Assembly: GCA_964034945.1 (NCBI GenBank)
Contig: OZ035962.1
Coordinates: forward strand, 14,317,388 to 14,381,387
Origin: Chrysopilus asiliformis
Lineage: Eukaryota > Arthropoda > Insecta > Diptera > Rhagionidae
Length of the DNA stretch: 64,000 nt
Direction of reading: 5' to 3'
A program made the position numbers and the translations under genes. Of the stretch, positions 23,845 to 35,881 are shown in pieces (the first letter of the stretch is position 1; every line of letters begins with the position of its first letter). Under the pieces are notes generated by a model. That model had not been told where the DNA came from. It ran no database searches and saw only the letters and a list, made by a program, of their open reading frames with translations.

Positions 23845-24150
23845 GTTTTGGGGAGATAGTTTGTCTGTTTGCTTGTCCCTCCCTCATAACTTTTGAAAGA
23901 CTCGACCGATTTCGATTTTGTTTTTGCCATTTGGTTAGTATTAGCGAAAGGAATGTTTTAGTGCATAAGACTTCATCATCCCCCTACTTTAAACCCCTCT
24001 TCTTGTATCATTTCATCCTCTGAATCAATTTCGATCCCGTTTTCGTCATTCTGTCGGAAATAATGAAAGGAATGTTTTAGTGCATAAAAAATTCCTCCTT
24101 CCCCCGTTTTTAGCTCCATATGACCCGCTGAACCCATTTCAAACCCGTTT
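23845..24150 (+). repeat. Second array of the CCGATTTCGATCCCG tandem family
   Basis: Two units carry the line ATTTCGATCCCGTTTTCGTC and AAAGGAATGTTTTAGTGCAT, matching the array at 20165-21060. It is preceded by a GTCTGTTTGCTTGTCC stretch like that at 20230. Confidence 0.7.
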
Positions 24151-24319
24151 TTGCAATCTTGATAAAAAATTGTGAATCTAATAGCACATTATAAAAAAAA
24201 ATACAAGCGCCGGCAGATAAACTTGATATTCAATTGGATATTAAAAGCTTTCTTTAAAAAAGAGTGAAAAAGACGAAATCAAAAATTTCGATAAAGCTCG
24301 ACTAAAAACATCAGAAAAG

Positions 24320-24690
24320 CCACAATTCGTCAAATACTCTACATGAGGACAGACAAAATCTATCTGTATGGAGAGAAAGAAAGGAGTGGTCCGATTGAAT
24401 ATGGATGTATGGAACGGTTGTGCAAATTCATATTCTAAACACATTTTGTCTTTATAAATTTTTCGTTACAATGCACCGTTTTTGAGAAAAAAACAAAAAA
24501 AAAAAGTATTCCATTTGTATGAGGAGGGGTGGAGGGGAGGAGGGGAGGAGGAGTGGTTGAACTGGATTTGGATGTATGGATAAGTCATGTAAAATCCTAT
24601 TTGAAACACATTTTACCTTCACAAAATTTCCAGAAAAAAGAGCAGTTTCGTTTGCATAAGGAACGGTCCGATTTTGCCCGGTCAAGAACC
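24320..24690 (+). repeat. 147-bp tandem family, + copy
   Basis: After a head reading GTCAAATACTCTACATGAGG come two diverged units. Each has a line like TCCGATTG...GATGTATGG, then AACACATTTT, a CACCGTTTT block and a GGAGGGG-rich end. Related copies lie at 43360-43770 (-), 46705-47220 (+), 60430-60650 (-) and 60805-61045 (+). Confidence 0.7.
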
Positions 24691-25500
24691 TAGCCTTGAT
24701 ATTTACTAGAAACGAAACTGTAAAAAAAATTCAAAAATTTCAAAAGATTAGTTGTGGATTCGCTGTTTGTAAAAAAGGTGAATAATCCCTGCAAAAACAC
24801 GGTTACTTCTTCAACTTTAGACCCTTCTCAGTAGATATGCAAATTCGTATGCCATAAGGGGAACCCATCCGTCGCAAATCCCACGCGTTTCACCTCAATA
24901 TGTTGTGAAAAGAGACTCGTATAGATAAGGAGAACCACGGAAATGTTTCACGGGTGGTGGGGAATACTCGATAACCTGAACTGTTCTCATTGCTTGAACA
25001 ACAACATTTGGTACAACAACAAGAAGCTCTCTCAGAACAGGTTGCGTGTGGAAGTTGCTACAAAACAAGTGTGTGATGTTTTGTGGAGGGATTGGGATGT
25101 AGATTCGGGATCGATAGTTTCTCCTTGTTCTTCCCGGCACAATGGCCATTGGAACTGGCCAGGAAGGCGGTGGAACGAAGGGTGGAAAAGGTGAAGCAGA
25201 GCGCATGCACCTCTTTCGGTTCGAATGACGGCAAACAAAGCAACATGAAGACTACACGAAGGAATAGCCACCAACAAAATAGTGTTTAAAACACCGCGGG
25301 TTAGGAGGTTCGAACCGTCGCTTGGACTTGGCATCTTCTTAAGGTTGAGTTGGGAAGATATCACGCCGATAGACCACGAGTTGGAGGGCTGGCGGAAAGG
25401 CGAGCATGCTAAAGCAATTCTGAGTGCTATTTCAAAGTGAATACGGCAACTCGCCAGGTTTAGTTAAGTAGAGGTAGGTATCTTTCTGAAGCTAGAGCGA
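24691..25500. other. Upstream region of the 25.5-kb promoter; no gene assigned
   Basis: 24940-25440 is less AT-rich and has overlapping frames on both strands, including a 110-codon frame on the - strand. None is recognisable. Its position just upstream of candidate promoters suggests regulatory or 5' transcribed DNA, but no specific site can be supported. Confidence 0.35.
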
Positions 25501-25517
25501 TTTTAACGTGATGTATC

Positions 25518-25556
25518 TATAAAATCGTATTGGGTTACTCGTTTGTTAGCAGTATA
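25518..25556 (+). promoter_or_regulatory. Candidate TATA promoter for the gene starting at 25.5 kb
   Basis: TATAAAAT at 25518-25525 lies 33 bp upstream of an initiator-like GCAGTA, with the A at 25551. This is near the usual TATA-to-start distance. It lies upstream of a 5' UTR-like region and a strong donor at 26934. Chance TATA words are common in such AT-rich DNA, so this is tentative. Confidence 0.35.
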
Positions 25557-26933
25557 TCGCATGCACAATTTATCTATATACGAATTTGTTTCAGTTTAGT
25601 TGTAGCTTTTGTTTGAACAGTTGTTGGAAGAAACCTGGCGTTGAACTCCAACGATATATTCGAGGCAGGCAATCCGTAGCTACATAAGCGCAGAGCATAA
25701 TTCAAACTCAACTCAACTCCTTGACTTGGATATTTTGCCCAGGGGTGTGCAAGTATGTGTGTATGCTTGAGTCTTTTATGTAAAACCAGTAGATATTCTT
25801 ATGTTGCGGGAAGTGTTTAAGAAGCTCGAAGAACAATATTTCAGTCGATAAACCACTTTCGAGGTTCGTTGGTTCATAGCCGCCGCAGCGAATCTTGTCG
25901 TGTCGTTTTGGTTTCAGAAGTGGGATACTAGAGTTTTGTGAGTGAGATTGCTTGCAGGCGAAATAAGATTTGGTTTAATTTTTCGTCCGCAAAGCGACAA
26001 AATTTTGAAAAAGTATATTGCGGCAAATTCGTGGATGTTATTCCTTGGTTATGCTGTACTTTTATGTTTAATGTTGTTCGAAATAAACGGGGAGGATAAT
26101 AATATTGGTTAGTTTTTTTTTGTTTGTTTGTTGTTTGGGGAATTGCGCGCGCAATCGCATCTTTGGTCAAATTTCTAACAAACTGTAGTAACATTAAGTG
26201 ATGTTGTTTGTGCCATAATTCGCTATAGAAAGAAAAGAGGGGAAGAACATCAGCTAAAAAAATCATTTTACTAGAAAAAGTTGTTACGAGTCGGCTTCCT
26301 TTTCGTGTGCTTCAATTTCTATTCGTAGCGAAAAAATTTTCAACGCGATTGGCATAAATGCATATTAAATTTGCATAACAAATAAATTAAAGCCATTCAC
26401 TATAAATTTAGCGCATTAAAAGTGCAAAAAAAAAGGAAATATTAATCTATCGTTAGTAGCGTAAAAAATTGCTTAAAATTTATTATCTAAGAATATTGAT
26501 GTATTTTCATAAGAGATTTCTTGCTGCTTCTATAGATTTCTTATAACGCCATCTTGTTGTTTGTCTTATACTGAGATAAAAACAAATATTATTCGATGTT
26601 TTTTGTTTTTTGAAATATTAATCGAATTTTGTGCTTTCCGTGATATTAACAAAGTTATATAAAATTTGATTACTGTGTAAATGTTATACAAAAAATTCAA
26701 TATCAAAAATTTTACTCAGTATTTTTAAGTGTGTTAAAAGTATAAGAAATTTTTTTATTGTGAAGTTGAAAATTTCAAAAAGTATTCAACGATTTAATCA
26801 ATTTGAATAAAAAGAAAAATTGTACAAAAATGGAAAATCGATTTTGTTTAGTGTGTGTTTGGTTAACGTATGATTCCTAAAATCAGGAAACTTATTGGAT
26901 TATATTGATTTTATTTGCACAAGAAATTTGGTG
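25551..26933 (+). other. Candidate 5' UTR exon (non-coding)
   Basis: This is the region between the candidate start sites and a strong donor, GGTG|GTAAGT, at 26933/26934. It contains no long frame. It pairs naturally with the exon whose acceptor ends at 35002. The true 5' end may be 25551, 25843 or elsewhere. A weaker donor, TTTT|GTGAGT, near 25935 could give a shorter first exon. Confidence 0.4.
25841..25876 (+). promoter_or_regulatory. Candidate initiator/MTE promoter
   Basis: TCAGTC at 25841-25846 matches the fly initiator, with +1 at 25843. CGAG begins exactly at +18, agreeing with the first four positions of the MTE consensus. A GGTTC block starts at +29, one base off the DPE position. 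It could be an alternative start of the same transcript. Confidence 0.3.
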
Positions 26934-27743
26934 GTAAGTTCAAGTATTCATTGTGGATTATATTGATTTGCTATTAGAGCCTATAGTCCTTTAAATAAAC
27001 CCGCCCACCATACATCTAATCGCAACTGTTTCTATAACTAATTTATCCGTATTGGTTTATATTTGACGCAGTGATTTTTAATTACACAAATTCTTACATC
27101 GCAATATTGTATGAAACAAAAATGTATCTTTTCTTAAAATTACAATTTAACAACAAATTCAATTAAAGTTTAAACTATTGCTATAGCTATATAAAGGTTA
27201 ATTTTTTAATCAGTAAAAAATTTTTTTTATCGGTTACATACAACAAAGTTTTCCGAGAATAGAGGATTATTTTTATTGATGTTATGCTTGCTAATTTCAC
27301 ATTTTAAAAAAAATCCAATAACAGTTACATAAAGGAATGGATTTTAACTTATACTAAATAAATAGACATCCGTTTCTAATATTCTTAAATATTTGATTGG
27401 ATAACACTGGCGTCACTGCAAGTGTTGAGGAGCCCCCTAAAATTTGAAACCATTGTTAAATCATCTGTTGACCACCAACAATTAAGAATCTTATTTTGGA
27501 GCACCACAATTTTTAAGACTATATTTAGCGTTTTGTTAAATCGCGTTCCATGAGGTTTTATGAGACGATAACAGCTTTCGAAAGCAAAAAGTCCTGTCCA
27601 AATCGTATAGGCTTTCGGGTGGAAGAAATATGCTTTAATTTTTTTAGTAAGTACCTATTCGTGTGTAGTTACCGTAGGCTAAACTTTGTTGAAGTTATCG
27701 GTGCATCGACTTTAAACTGAACGGAGACGAAAAATTGGAGTTA

Positions 27744-28172
27744 CAGTATTTCCCGGATACGCGCACATCGGAAAATTCCTGGATTTCTTGTGTAGTTACG
27801 AGGGTTTGCGCTTATCCGATACTGCTTTAACAGGGCAAATTGTGCACTTATGCGGGACCTCTTTTACTGCTCGAAATTGTGCACTTATCAGGGTCCCTAA
27901 TGTCAGAAAATTGTGCATTTACTTTCTAAGATTGTGATATCACAACATAATTGCACTGATCTCTACCCTTTCCAGTGGAATATAAAGAAACATACACACG
28001 ATCAAGAAAATATAACAAAATAAACTATTAAAAATTAAAAAGGAAAAAGCAATTGTGCTCTTATCCGAGGGAAAATATATGACGGAGAAACTTAATTGCA
28101 GACTATTTTTATGCAGTAACTACTGTTGCACTTTGTGCAGTTATCCGAGAAGCAGTTATCCGGAGATTACTG
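27744..28172. mobile_element. pogo/Tigger-type MITE
   Basis: The ends read CAGTATTTCCCGGATA on the left and, reverse complemented, CAGTAATCTCCGGATA on the right (13 of 16 match). TA flanks each side (27742-27743, 28173-28174). The interior holds several TTATCCGA words like the subterminal motif. TIRs starting CAGT with TA duplications are typical of pogo-type elements. It has no transposase. Confidence 0.75.
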
Positions 28173-28469
28173 TATTACCGAATATTCTAATAAAGCTCTC
28201 CGACCCGGATGGCAATATATGAAACAGTGAACATTTTTTTATTGGTTCCTATAATAACTTAGGGAAAGTTTCCAATTATAAATGGAAAATATTCTACTGT
28301 TAAGTGGATATATAACAAATTTTTTGGAAATCACTCCAACCCATAGTGGAACAATTCCAAACATTTTTGGGAATCTTTTTAGCACAAATCCCCTTTTCCG
28401 AAAAAAAAACTTAGGAAAAAATTGGAAATGTTTGCAAAACATCGAGGTATCGTTGAAAAATATCGAGTT

Positions 28470-29180
28470 TTAACCTCGATGTTGAACAGGCCGATATATC
28501 GAGGTATCGATGTTGTTATCCACGATGTTAGAACATTACTCTTCAAAAAAATTAGTAGAAAAATTAATTTTAGGACTAGAGGGACTAGTTTTTAGATAGA
28601 TTTAATATAGCCACTCTACTTAAAGATTTGTTTAAATTTCCTTTGGTATCAATTTTCGGTTTCATCTTTCCACAAGATTTCGCAAAAAATATCAGAGCTA
28701 GCCATGAAATTTTACAGAGAAGTTTGGTCCTGATGTGGAAACCCGTTAACCGGAAGTAACCAAAACGGCGGCTTTTTAAAAACTACGATTTCGTTTTTTG
28801 CGATTTATTCCGAAACTAACCATTTTCCAGTAGTCTTATGTATCACAAAACTTGGAGACAATAAAATTTGCTACATTTATATCTTTTACTAGAACTCCGT
28901 ATTTCAAGCCGTTATGAAAATATGCCGGTATTTCAAAAAAAAAATAGTATTTGGCGAATATCTCGAAAACTAACGGGTATAAGAAGAATTGAAACCGTTT
29001 AATTCTACCTGGGTGCACTCCACCCACAGTGGCTAAATTATTTATAAAATTTAACTTTTTCAAAACATCGAAAAAACATCGAGGTATCGATGTTTTCAGG
29101 ACAATGTTTTTTGACATCGATGTCGCCTTAAAAAAACATCGATTTTCGATATATCGAGGTTTTATGAACGATGTTGCATC
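28470..29180. repeat. Inverted CGATATATCG repeats, possible old MITE
   Basis: CGATATATCGAGGTATCGAT at about 28493 is mirrored by the reverse complement of CGATTTTCGATATATCG at about 29140, with extra TCGAGGTATCGATG words nearby. The segment may be the two ends of one old element of about 0.7 kb. The intervening sequence has no recognisable gene. Confidence 0.45.
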
Positions 29181-32100
29181 CCTATGTTACAAGTATTTTG
29201 GCAATTTGATCTGGAAATATAGTAGATATTGCTGGAATTTGGCCTGCTTGAAATTATAGGAAGAACTCCAACCACGATTTTTCTCCGCGTTACCGCAATA
29301 ACACGGTTATTGTGATTAAATTGTTAGAATCTATATCGCTAAATATTCATTTATTTATCTTAATTATTATAATGCAGTCAAAATTCAAAAAAATACGACA
29401 TTTTAATTGTAAAAACACACAAGTATAGATCTATGGTATAAATTAAGCTAAAAGAAACACCTCTGATTTTATGAACAAAAAAAACCGTCCTTTTTTATGT
29501 TTTGTTATGCTGACATAAACTATACAACTTTCATTTCATAATCCGAAAGTCTATCATAAAAACTTACCCGGAATGTGAAATTTAAGACTTGAAAAAAAAA
29601 TGTAAAAAGTACACCTGCATATGTTAAATAGCGTATCATAATACAATCAATTTACCTCATCCAGAAATGTTTCTTTTTACCTTGGGTCAGGGTTTATCTA
29701 ACAAAAGATTTCAATTGACACCAGAACCCGAATATCCAACAGCAAAAAAGAAAAAAGGGGCAAAAAAATTATTTTCCAAGTTTAATATGACTATTGAAGA
29801 TCTCTTTGCTAACATCCTGCAATCAATGCAGGAGCGAGAATCGAAAAAAAAACACTTTTTCGTTATCCTGCGACCCTTTTGAATATGTAAGGTTAAATAC
29901 CACACAAAGGCATAGAAAACTATCCTATACCTGATCCAAAATTGTATTTTTCAGGGCTGGCCGAGTCTGATATACATTTGAAATTTATCCTGTTTGCACA
30001 CGTTCGTGACCCTGAATTAAAAAGGAATATTTTTTTCCGAATTTTTCTTCAGAGTTTTTTCTTGCAGTACGGATTTATTTGAAGGAAACCATCAAATTCA
30101 AAACCTGTCGTCGTGAACCTGCTTTCATGCAGACTTGATTTTTTATGTGTTGTTGGCGGAATAGGATTTGATAGCCAGTCAGGTAGACGACTATTATTTT
30201 TTTGTATTTTTATTTTTACGGACATGTCGGATAATGATTGCAAAGAGGGTTGAAACAGGTCAGAAAATATTAAAAACGAAGAGAAATTCAGTCGGTAAGA
30301 AAAAAAAACACTGTAGTATTTTCCATGTGTGCAAAAGAAATTAATTTTTTTTATTCTCATTGCCTCCTTTCTTCATTTCTAATTTAGCTGGCCGACCCTT
30401 TCTTGAGTCTAAATATACTTTCGTGCAGGTAGGAGCCAGGTGAAATGTTCATAAATGAAATGTTAAACGATTATACTGTAACCACATATATATGAGTACA
30501 ATACGTATATCTACATTCAGGTTGAATCCTTAATAGGGTTTTCGCGTATATTTTACGTTTTTCTTGATGTTGTTTTTTTGTTTTGTGTCTTTTTTGTTTG
30601 CCTCTGACCCTATGTCGCCACATTTATAATCGATTTTTTTCTATTTTTGGCGGCAGAAATACTATTTAGCGGCGGCAACATGTCCACAGTTGTTACTTGC
30701 GTGGTCTACCTTCGAACTCCTTGTGGATTATTGTAGAATTTGATATGTATTTCTATGTCCTGTTAGATTATTGTGTTGGTTGCTAATAAACTACACCTGT
30801 TTAAGAATGTAGTTGCTCTATTTTGGAAAATATCCGGTGATTATGAAACGAGAACCAATATTAGTGGCGGATTTGGAGAATCCGAGACCCTAGGGTCAGG
30901 AAATATTTGAAGGCCCCAGGAAATATTTGAAGGCCCCACGAAAATTTGAGGCTCTGATTTTAAAAATGTCAGATGAATGTCTGAAAAAATCAGATTTCAA
31001 AAATAAAATAATAATGCGCCGCAGGAAAAACAATTGCATATTTTAAAACTCGTCATTGGTAAGAGTTTTTTTAATGTTTAAGTTATCCTTAAGGTGGTTG
31101 CCTTTTTTATGTTCGAATTTGTGTCAGGTGAGAGGGGGACCGTAGATATTTTTAACACCTGATGACTGATCTGTGACCCATCTTTGAACAAGTTAAACTA
31201 CACAAGTTGAAATAAATCGTAAAGTAAAAACAAGCCAACTAACAATTCCAGAATTTTCGGTTTCAAAATTAAGTTGAATGATTCGACACCCAAATTTAGA
31301 TTCCGGCACGCAGCAACAACACGCCTAAATCCTGGACGGTTCCGGTTGTTTCCCATTAATCTCAATTTTAAAGCTTTATATTGGCCTACAAAATAATGTA
31401 GACGCCCAACGTCCAAATTGGGGCCCTCATAACAAACACATGGGGGCCGAATGAAAGCCTTTGTAAAGTTGTGATTTTCCAACTTTTTTTTACTAAGTAT
31501 AGTGAAAATATGTATTTTCCTCGATTGTGGGCCTACCAAAATCGGGGGTCCTCGGCACGCGCTATTTTCACCTAAGCGAAAAATCGCCACTGACCAGTGT
31601 TTTATTTTAGTTGATTTTTTTCTTTCGTTTCGTTAGATTTCTGCGAAAATGATTTGAATAATTTTTATTTGCCGAAATGGCATAACTTTTCATTTGAATC
31701 GCCCTCAAAGAGACATAAAATTTACTTTCCCATACGAAATGACACGCGAATTATTTACTCGTATACACTGATAGAAAAATATTTCAAACAAGGCACAAAT
31801 TTTTTTCCATTACTAAAATGACTAGCCGCAACTAATTTACGTAATATATTTATATAAGAAATTTTCCGGAACATGCGACCAGGCTTAAATATTTGGTATT
31901 AAAAAATCTATGCAGTGTTGCCATATTAGAAATTTTTAATTCATAAAGACAAATAATTTCTTTTACTTTTGAGCGAAAATGGCTTCTGTATTAGATATAA
32001 TTTTTATTTGTTACAGAAATTGATAAATTTTCATCAAGTTATCTGTAAGAGTGAAACAATTTAGACCTGTATCATACTAATATATAATGAGTGTATGTGG

Positions 32101-32501
32101 TAGTTCTGGTTCCAACATAGGCAAACGGAAAAGTAGCGCGAGGGGTGGGGGGAGTAAGGGGAGGGAGTAAAGTGATTTCGAAACTTAGTTTTTGCGCTAT
32201 GTTACTCTTTCGCAAGGACGCTACTATGTTACTCTTTCGCAGGGACGCTACTATTTTGCGCTATGTTACTCTTTCGCAGGGATTGGCCTGAAATTTGGCA
32301 TAGATGTTCGTCGGGGATCCAGCCCGAACATAGACCCATTAAAAAGTAGCCGGAGAGGTGGGGGAGTAAGGGGAGGGGGTAAAGTAATCTCGAAACTTAG
32401 TTTTCCCTCTATGTTACTCTTTCGCGGGGAAACTACTGAACCGATTGGGCTGAAATTTGGCATAGATGTTCGTCGGGGGTCCAGCCCCAACATAGGACCA
32501 T

Positions 32502-33499
32502 CACAGAAATATATAGAATGAGTGATCTGCTATTTCAAGTGGGCCAACCAAATGTCAAAAAGGCCAACGTGTGAAAGAGAAAACTAGTTGTAGCACTTTT
32601 GCAATGCTTATGGTAATTTGCCCCCTATACGGTTTGCTCAAGAAGTAAATTCAAATCTGGATTGCACAGAAATATTTTTGAGCGTTGGTAACCCTCATAG
32701 CTCTCATTGTTGTACTGGATTTTGGTCTTTGTGTCAGTACCTACTCTAAATGATATTTTTCCACAACCCATAATTTCTGTGCTTGCAATGGTTTGCGAGA
32801 AAGTAACCAACTACTATAAATAGATGTTGGCATTTTTAAGTAAAATTTATTACGAAAATTCAATCCGAAATTTTTTAAATAATTTAAAAAATGAAATGTG
32901 CAGTGGCAAATTGTTCAGGGACGGAAAAAAATACTGCCGCGATGTTCAAGTAATATAATAAAATTTATGTCGGGCTTTTCTGGAATTTTTTTGGTTTGCA
33001 GGTTTCCAAAAGATAAAAATTGGCGGTTGTTATGGTGCAACATTTTAAAGATAAATGAAGAAGACTTAAAAAAAGTTCTAAAGTTTGTGCTATGCATTTC
33101 CATCCGGAAGACTACAGTGTGTCTTTTTCCGTACTACACTGAGGTCACAAGTTTTGCATATGGAGAGGTTCGTGAATTCAATACTTTTTGTATGAAAATT
33201 TGCATTCAAACTCTAGCTTTTGCGTTCTAAACTTAGTACTGTCGATTTATTTTAACCTAGTCTTATTTTAGGTTACACTACTAGATGAATGAATTCAAAA
33301 TTTTTTATTAAGACCTTTTTCAAAATTTTCTCGCTTTCCCGCGATATTATGTTTCGGTTTCCAACCTCATAATTTAACATAAAACATGTAAGTTGGTACT
33401 CCTAAAAAGGCCAACGTGTAACAGAGAAACCAATAGTGACTTTGGCCCATTCTTTTGTATAGGGCTTAATAGGCGAGGCGCATTCTATCTATTTCTGTG
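32502..33499 (+). mobile_element. P-superfamily-like element (deleted) inside Helitron H3
   Basis: Termini are CACAGAAATATATAGAATG and, reverse complemented, CACAGAAATAGATAGAATG (18 of 19). The flanks AGGACCAT and AGGCCCAT agree at seven of eight positions, an 8-bp target duplication as made by P elements. Inside is a THAP-type DNA-binding remnant, which is the N-terminal domain of P transposases. A subterminal AAAAGGCCAACGTGT word recurs near both ends (32558, 33405). The catalytic part is missing, so it is a deletion derivative. Confidence 0.75.
32891..33117 (+). pseudogene. THAP zinc-finger remnant of P-like transposase
   Basis: The frame from ATG 32891 gives MKCAVANCSG, with the first two zinc cysteines (C3, C8). 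A 52-nt segment from GTAATA (32950) to TTTGCAG (33001) reads as a small intron. Joining across it continues FPKDKNWRLLW, the THAP Phe-Pro and Trp positions. The last ligands appear as VCAMHFHPEDY, the C-x2-H motif, but only after a frame change within the A-rich run near 33070. About 40 residues separate the cysteine pairs, within the THAP range. The frameshift means no intact domain is made from this copy. Confidence 0.7.
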
Positions 33500-33692
33500 A
33501 GGCCCATTAAAAAGTAGCCCGAGAGGTGGGGGAGTAAGGGGAGGGGGTTAAGTGATATCGAAACTTAGCTCTTCCTCTATGTTACCCTTTCGCGGGGAAA
33601 CTGCCGAGCCGATTGGCCCTTTAGCTCCAACATAGACCATAGAAAAAATTTTTGAAAAAACTTAACCCGGCAACGACGGATATGCAAGCTAG

Positions 33693-35002
33693 TTAGAAAT
33701 AAAGAGTGAAAATATCCTGTTGGAGGTCTGTCTAGCAGATTGTTGCTAGATCAAGAATATTTTCTGTCTCGCTTGGAAAATAAATTGTCTAGATTTAGGG
33801 TATAAAATATAGCTCTACATTTGTGTCTAATTTGGAACTTCAGATTTTTTTCCGTGTATGTACAGTCAATTATGTAGATGGGGGTAATTTTCCCCTATAC
33901 ATAATTGATTTTTTTTATGTTTCTAATTAGGTTGGCGTAATATGAGACGCTCTTCAATATTAAAGCCAAATTTTCCGTAATAAAATTCGGAAAAAAATTT
34001 TTAATTAAAAAATGTTTAGAACTGAGGGCCGCGATGGAGGCTTCAATGACGTTTTTTTCTGGGAGAAAAAACTAGCTCGCTATGTGGTACGCTAGCGAAA
34101 AGGGTTTGGGAAACCTATATGGTTCTCATATAGAGTATAACCAGCGTCTACAAAACTTAAAATTTCTTGAATAAATTATTCATTTCATAATCTAAACTAC
34201 ATTTTTTTATATTTATAATGCTCTAATGTGTACTTAGTCCGAAACTCCTAAGTTTATGTTTATTAATAATTAAAGATTGTAAACTCAGAAGAAGCAAAGT
34301 TAAATTCGGATCAGGCTTTAACTTGTGTGCCTTATCTGTGGGTTTCAGGCTTTTTCTTTGGTTTTCCCAATTTTAAAACCATTTGGTGAGCTACGAATTA
34401 GCATGGATATGTTCCAGCCTTAGATTAGAAAATATAGTAGACTCGTGATTATACGAATGTTCTATTATATTAACAGCTTTATTAAATGCATAGAAAATAT
34501 TTGAGATTAAATACTCTGAACAGCTTAAAATTCCATGTTCTATAGTGTACTGTATTAACAAATAGTTATCCAAACCTCCTTAAAAACTGAAAAAGATTGT
34601 CTATTTTGGTTTCTTTTGATATCACATAAAAACTCTTTTGCTGTTTATCATAGACAAGCAACAGTGGCAAAATTATTTCTTCGCCTTGGACAATTTCAGT
34701 AACCAAAAAAGAAAACACTGATAGTGGCTCCTTTGACGGATTATTATTTATAACACTAAAAATTCATGGATAATTTGATCAGTCTTATGACTGAAGAATA
34801 AAAAAAAACAAAATGTCTTAAGGCATAAGAATAGCATTTGCACAATGATTACTGATTACTTATCGGGCCCGACAGTTGTTCGTTTATTCTTCATTCTGTT
34901 GATGTTATAAGCAATTATTTTTGGAACAAAAAAAAATAAAACTATTTATTCGATATCAAAAATTATTTTACAACAATAATATTTAATGTTTTTCTTTTCA
35001 GA
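33693..35002. other. Intron sequence with a hAT-end-like fragment
   Basis: Around 34060-34115 a stretch with GAGAAAAAACTAGCTCGCTA and GGTTTGGGAAAC resembles 55040-55112, which ends GGTTGGGAAACACTG like a hAT terminus. Otherwise it is AT-rich DNA with no gene. A 60-codon frame at 34391-34573 (-) is unsupported. Confidence 0.4.
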
Positions 35003-35393
35003 ATCAAACAACGACTGTGCGGGTCTAGAAGCAAAAATACTAAAAAATACTCCTTGAAATTCAATTGAAATTATGTTAAAAGAAGAAGTTTTGTTGAAAA
35101 AATTTGTTCGAAAATTAATTTTAAATAAAGTTTAATTTGTTTGTGATATTGTTGGAAGTCGGAATTCGGGTTGAAATTTCTTAAAAAGTGCCAAAAAAAG
35201 AAAATTCAAAAAATTGATAAAATCTGAAAATGAATTAACTAAGAATTAGTGGATATTAATTTATCCCAATCGTTATGCATCAAGCGACTTCAGCCATGGA
35301 TAAAAGTCGAGAGGATATTCCTTCAAGCGTCAAGGTTGACAGCTATAATGCTGTCAATCTTTCCAAGGATCAAACGGATAATCTAAGAAGAAG
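35003..35393 (+). CDS. First coding exon of an unidentified host gene (coding from 35275)
   Basis: The exon follows a clean acceptor (TTTTTCTTTTCAG, ending 35002) and ends AAG|GTAAGC at 35393/35394. Coding starts at ATG 35275 or, with a stronger context (GCCATGG), at ATG 35296. It encodes an N-terminus with MDKSREDIPSSVKVD and ending SKDQTDNLRR, plus two bases of a split codon. The peptide is hydrophilic and likely disordered, with no signal peptide or membrane segment. The 272-nt leader carries stops in all frames and two upstream ORFs. I do not recognise the protein. The next exon must begin with one base of a split codon; none was found in the window. Confidence 0.6.
35073..35135 (+). promoter_or_regulatory. 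Upstream ORF of 20 codons
   Basis: ATG 35073 opens a short frame (MLKEEVLLKKF...) that stops at TAA 35133-35135, about 140 nt before the main start. A minimal Met-Asn-stop frame follows at 35230-35238. Such uORFs commonly lower translation of the main frame. Function here is inferred from position only. Confidence 0.4.
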
Positions 35394-35881
35394 GTAAGCG
35401 TGAGATTTTCTTTTATACTTTTATCCTAACTCAAAAATGCAATAAAAAAAATCTTGGAAAGACTTTTTCTAAACTTTAGAAAATCGCTATTCGAAAATAA
35501 TTAAGTCAAGGTCGTTCCAAATTAGGCCTATTTCACAAGAAAAACGGTGCCAATTTCGATCTAGATTAGTGGTAAGAAAATTTACGTTTAATGCGTAAAA
35601 CAAAATCTTGACCACAGCTACCTTAACCCATTGATATTTTAATTTAATGCGAATTTCAGATAACTCGAAATGTGTGAAATATTTGCCGTTTAGCTATGTG
35701 CCGAATTGAAGAGTTCTAGTTCCGAATTTCATTATCGATTTAATGAAATGCTTTGTTAATACTTGTTAGAATACTAATTGTGTGAGTAAATTAACAAAAA
35801 TTTGATTACTGATGTTAACTGGATCTGAAAGTATTCAAGGAATATTAAACACCAGATAATTTAAAGACAAGTAGAAATAAG

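Larger units (their letters stand above)
32072..33692 (+). mobile_element. Helitron-like element H3, split by a P-like insertion
   Basis: The head TCATACTAATATATAA (32072) runs directly into GAGTGTATGTGG, so the first internal unit has lost about 80 bp. The 3' end is ...GATATGCAAGCTAG at 33692. At 32205-32280 a unit with ATGTTACTCTTTCGCAGGGA is locally triplicated. The element is interrupted between AGGACCAT and AGGCCCAT by a 998-bp insertion. Removing it restores the family's ACATAGACCCATTAAAAAG line. Confidence 0.8.
26934..35002 (+). other. Candidate 8.07-kb 5' UTR intron
   Basis: The proposed intron starts GTAAGT at 26934 and ends TTTTTCTTTTCAG at 35002. It hosts a pogo-type MITE (27744), an inverted-repeat cluster (28470), and a Helitron carrying a P-like insertion (32072-33692). 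A 21-bp unit containing GGAAATATTTGAAGGCCCC is repeated at 30897-30953. A 130-codon frame at 31198-31590 (-) is unrecognised. Remaining parts (29180-32070, 33693-35000) show nothing further that I can support. Confidence 0.4.

Noticed and set aside
31198..31590. 130-codon - strand frame as a host gene
   Set aside because: No start context, splice sites or recognisable motif; left as unassigned sequence within the intron.
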